Source: an uncultured Bacteroidota bacterium (GTDB lineage: Bacteria; Bacteroidota; Bacteroidia; Chitinophagales; Chitinophagaceae). Taken from it: a stretch of 64,000 nt of DNA. The position numbers were made by a program, and so were the translations under genes. The notes beneath the pieces were generated by a model. It did not search any database. It was given only the letters and a program-made list of their open reading frames with translations, and was not told where the DNA came from. Positions within the stretch are counted from its first letter, which is position 1. Every line of letters begins with the position of its first letter. The stretch spans positions 1 through 64,000 of the forward strand of contig CAIPJS010000092.1 in the NCBI GenBank assembly GCA_903865435.1, written 5' to 3'. Shown here piece after piece: positions 61,921-64,000 of this stretch.

Positions 61921-63023
61921 TATTCCCATTTAAAAATTTTGAACGCAACGGCATACACCACTACAATCCATATTAATAAAATGGAAATATCTGGCCAAGA
62001 AGCCAAAAAGCCCATGCCTTCAAAAGATATATTACGCATGGCATTGTTAAAATGCGTCAAAGGTAGTATTCTACAAAAAGGTTGCATCCAGGCTGGGAAA
62101 TTATCAATAGAGAAAAAAGTACCTGCTAATAAAAACTGAGGAAGGGTAATGATATTAGCCAAAGGAGGAATGGTACTTTCGTTTTTGGCAACTCCACTTA
62201 CAATAAATCCAAAACCCATAAACAATATCAATGCAATAAAACTTAAAGCCATGATGCTTGCAAAAGTAACCCAGCCATTGACCAAGGTAAATTTAAATGC
62301 AAAATGACCAATTCCAATAATCACAACAGCTGTAATTAATTGAAACAATACCCTACTCAATGCCTCACCTAAAATAATGTACAATCTTCGAATGGGTGTT
62401 GCATAAAATCTTTTTAGGACCAATTGTTGTCTTAAATTAAAAAATAAAAAGGCTACCCCAAATACACCAGCACTTAATAAGGAAAATCCCATTTGTCCAG
62501 GCAATATAAAATCAATGGTTCGATAAATGCGTCCAGGCACTTGTTGCACTGTATTGTTGACCACGGCCATAGTGGGTGAATTTGGAAATGCAGTTTGGTT
62601 GATTTTGCCAATCACCGAATTTAAAATTGATTTTACCAACTGAATGTTCTGAGGATTTGCAGCAGCAGAACTGGTTAAATTAATGATGTAAGGTGCAGTG
62701 GCATTCCTTGTCTTTTGAATAGACAATATTGCCGTAATGCGTCCTTTAGACAATTCACTTTTAATTTTCTCCTCATTGGCTTCTACAAAGTTTAAACCAG
62801 GTATATTTTTAATAGCTGCATACAATGCATTGGTGGTGTCCGATTTTTTATCCATCACCACATTCACATTAATATTGCTGCCCGTACTTAAAAACCCAAA
62901 TACCAAGATAAAAATTAAGGGAAATACAAAACTAAATACAACGGCTGACGGACTTCTAAAAGTAGCGCGAAGGCTAGCTTTTGTAATCGACAACATGGCT
63001 GTAATTTGACTATATGGAAGCAT
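61920..63023 (-). CDS. ABC-2 type transporter permease
   Basis: A 367-residue permease with one N-terminal helix (about residues 25-47 after ATFRSPSAVVFSF), a large extracytoplasmic region (about 50-170, including a conserved INQTAFPNSPTM stretch) and five or six helices in the C-terminal half, with the usual RIFRR-like and LPLTHFNNAMR motifs of ABC-2 exporters. An ATP-binding partner is not encoded on either side within the window. The ATG at 63023 is 4 bases after the sppA stop; ATG 62996 is an alternative that starts nearer the family consensus. The downstream SRPBCC gene is coupled by TAATG. Substrate unknown. Confidence 0.87.
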   Translation of the reverse strand: MLPYSQITAMLSITKASLRATFRSPSAVVFSFVFPLIFILVFGFLSTGSNINVNVVMDKKSDTTNALYAAIKNIPGLNFVEANEEKIKSELSKGRITAILSIQKTRNATAPYIINLTSSAAANPQNIQLVKSILNSVIGKINQTAFPNSPTMAVVNNTVQQVPGRIYRTIDFILPGQMGFSLLSAGVFGVAFLFFNLRQQLVLKRFYATPIRRLYIILGEALSRVLFQLITAVVIIGIGHFAFKFTLVNGWVTFASIMALSFIALILFMGFGFIVSGVAKNESTIPPLANIITLPQFLLAGTFFSIDNFPAWMQPFCRILPLTHFNNAMRNISFEGMGFLASWPDISILLIWIVVVYAVAFKIFKWE

Positions 63024-63027
63024 AGTT

Positions 63028-64000
63028 TTATGGATGATTCACCACAAAGATAGGCATTCGTGCTTGAGGTTGACCCATCATTTGCTGAATGCTTTTTACT
63101 TGTTGTAAGGTTTGCCATTGGGTAACCCCAATTTCTTCTTGAATGGCTTTTACTTTTATAGTGTTCTCATACCCATTAATGAATTCTTCAATAAAAGATT
63201 TACTTTCTGGAAAGGATTTAATACTGAACCCCTTTAAATGCGCCATGCTAGATGCTGCTGCAATGGCATCATTCAATGAGCCAATTTTGTCTACCAAACC
63301 TACTGTTACTGCATCAGCACCAATCCAAACACGACCTTGAGCAATAGAGTCAATATAAGTTACCGATTTTTTTCGCCCAATGGCAACTCTAGATTTAAAA
63401 GCATTGTATACACTGTCCACATTAGCCTGCATGAATCTTTGTTCAGTTGCATTTAAAGTCCGGGTTGCAGAAGGCATATCGGCATATTGTGCAGTCTTGA
63501 CTCTGTCAAATGTAATACCCAATTTATTTTTCATAAAGAGCTCTACATTCGGGATTACTGAGAAAACACCAATAGATCCTGTAATGGTATTGGCATCAGC
63601 ATAAATAACATCTGCTCCACATGATATATAATAACCTCCGGATGCAGCATAATTACCCATACTGACAATCACCGGCTTCTCTTTTTTTAACAAATCAATT
63701 TCTCTCCAAATAATATCACTTGCCAAAGAACTTCCTCCAGGAGAATTGACTCTTAAAACAACTGCACTTATGGTAGCATCGTTTCTTAATTTCTGTAATA
63801 AAGCACGATAGTCATCACTTGCAATGGCATTTTTTTGATCCCTACCCATTTCAATGTCTCCATCAGCATACACAACTGCAATCTTGCCAGCTCCTGAACC
63901 TCTTATGGCCACTGAAGCTGCATAATCTGTCATATTTACAAAAGATATATTTTGATCTTTTTGAACATGCAATTTTTTTGCGATCAATTTCTTAACCTGA
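63028..64000 (-). CDS. sppA: Signal peptide peptidase SppA (5'-partial, cut by window end)
   Basis: The C-terminal part (at least 323 residues) of a 67K-type SppA serine protease. The reading frame continues without a stop through the right edge of the window, so the N-terminal domain with the catalytic lysine and the membrane anchor is outside; the TTG at 63987 is not a true start. The nucleophile serine lies in NYAASGGYYIS; VNSPGGS and TITGSIGVF are conserved fold motifs. Function: degradation of cleaved signal peptides in the inner membrane. The ABC permease begins 4 bases after its stop. Confidence 0.92.
   Translation of the reverse strand, partial: QVKKLIAKKLHVQKDQNISFVNMTDYAASVAIRGSGAGKIAVVYADGDIEMGRDQKNAIASDDYRALLQKLRNDATISAVVLRVNSPGGSSLASDIIWREIDLLKKEKPVIVSMGNYAASGGYYISCGADVIYADANTITGSIGVFSVIPNVELFMKNKLGITFDRVKTAQYADMPSATRTLNATEQRFMQANVDSVYNAFKSRVAIGRKKSVTYIDSIAQGRVWIGADAVTVGLVDKIGSLNDAIAAASSMAHLKGFSIKSFPESKSFIEEFINGYENTIKVKAIQEEIGVTQWQTLQQVKSIQQMMGQPQARMPIFVVNHP

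Overview
This window reads as a chromosomal segment of an AT-rich Bacteroidota bacterium, most likely a member of the Chitinophagaceae or a close relative (the family-level placement is inference). The evidence is the gene content (DUF5683, DUF4954, a type IX secretion plug protein of the DUF5103 family, a lipidated BamA-like TamL protein, several outer-membrane barrels ending in an aromatic residue), the lack of Shine-Dalgarno sequences, and repeated promoter boxes of the Bacteroidota form TAnnTTTG. No tRNA, rRNA, prophage, insertion sequence or CRISPR array was seen. One structured RNA, the SRP RNA, is present.

Layout. 0.2-13.4 kb: a secreted GH16 glucanase and a lactonase-type propeller, a SET protein, MgtE, GlmS with a YjbR-like partner, a DEAD-box helicase, a secreted amidase, DUF4954, a barrel protein and a membrane metallophosphoesterase. 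13.5-21.4 kb: parA-parB-DUF5683-dapB, an Rrf2 regulator with a barrel protein, kdsA, a 24-bp tandem repeat, a PspC protein and aconitase. 21.5-25.3 kb: an oxidoreductase, an orphan HicB antitoxin with what looks like an 11-codon HicA remnant, fructose-6-phosphate aldolase, SRP RNA and the T9SS plug protein. 25.4-34.8 kb: a LolC/E-like permease, a TrmH-type methylase and tamL starting on overlapping divergent ATGs, truB, proS, a Gly/Tyr/Asn-rich lipoprotein and an OmpP1-type barrel. 34.8-43.1 kb: a long minus-strand unit (Sua5, GT9, CCA-type nucleotidyltransferase, pRiA4b ORF-3-like, MiaA, two M16 proteins) closed by a strong terminator. 43.2-50.9 kb: dapD, a long AT-rich gap, an unrecognised single-span membrane protein, a LuxE-like protein, then M42 peptidase - class I amidotransferase - ATP-grasp-like protein in tight succession. 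50.9-53.3 kb: a metal-handling group (barrel, two HMA proteins, one with a metallothionein-like tail, one short Cys-rich protein). 53.4-64 kb: a putative porin, punA, an MFS exporter, clpB, queG, an SRPBCC protein, an ABC-2 permease and a 5'-partial sppA.

How the genes work together. Most are housekeeping: envelope precursors (glmS, kdsA, GT9, dapB, dapD), tRNA maturation and modification (Sua5, CCA-adding enzyme, MiaA, TruB, QueG, TrmH-type), chromosome segregation (parAB), protein quality control (clpB, M16 pair, sppA) and outer-membrane biogenesis or secretion (tamL, plug protein, LolC/E-like permease, SRP RNA). The parts most worth a second look are the HicA remnant and its symmetric upstream region, the peptidase/amidotransferase/ATP-grasp cassette, the HMA-metallothionein fusion group, the orphan membrane protein at 44.4 kb, and a promoter geometry suggesting leaderless mRNAs. 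I found no convincing mobile or defence island.
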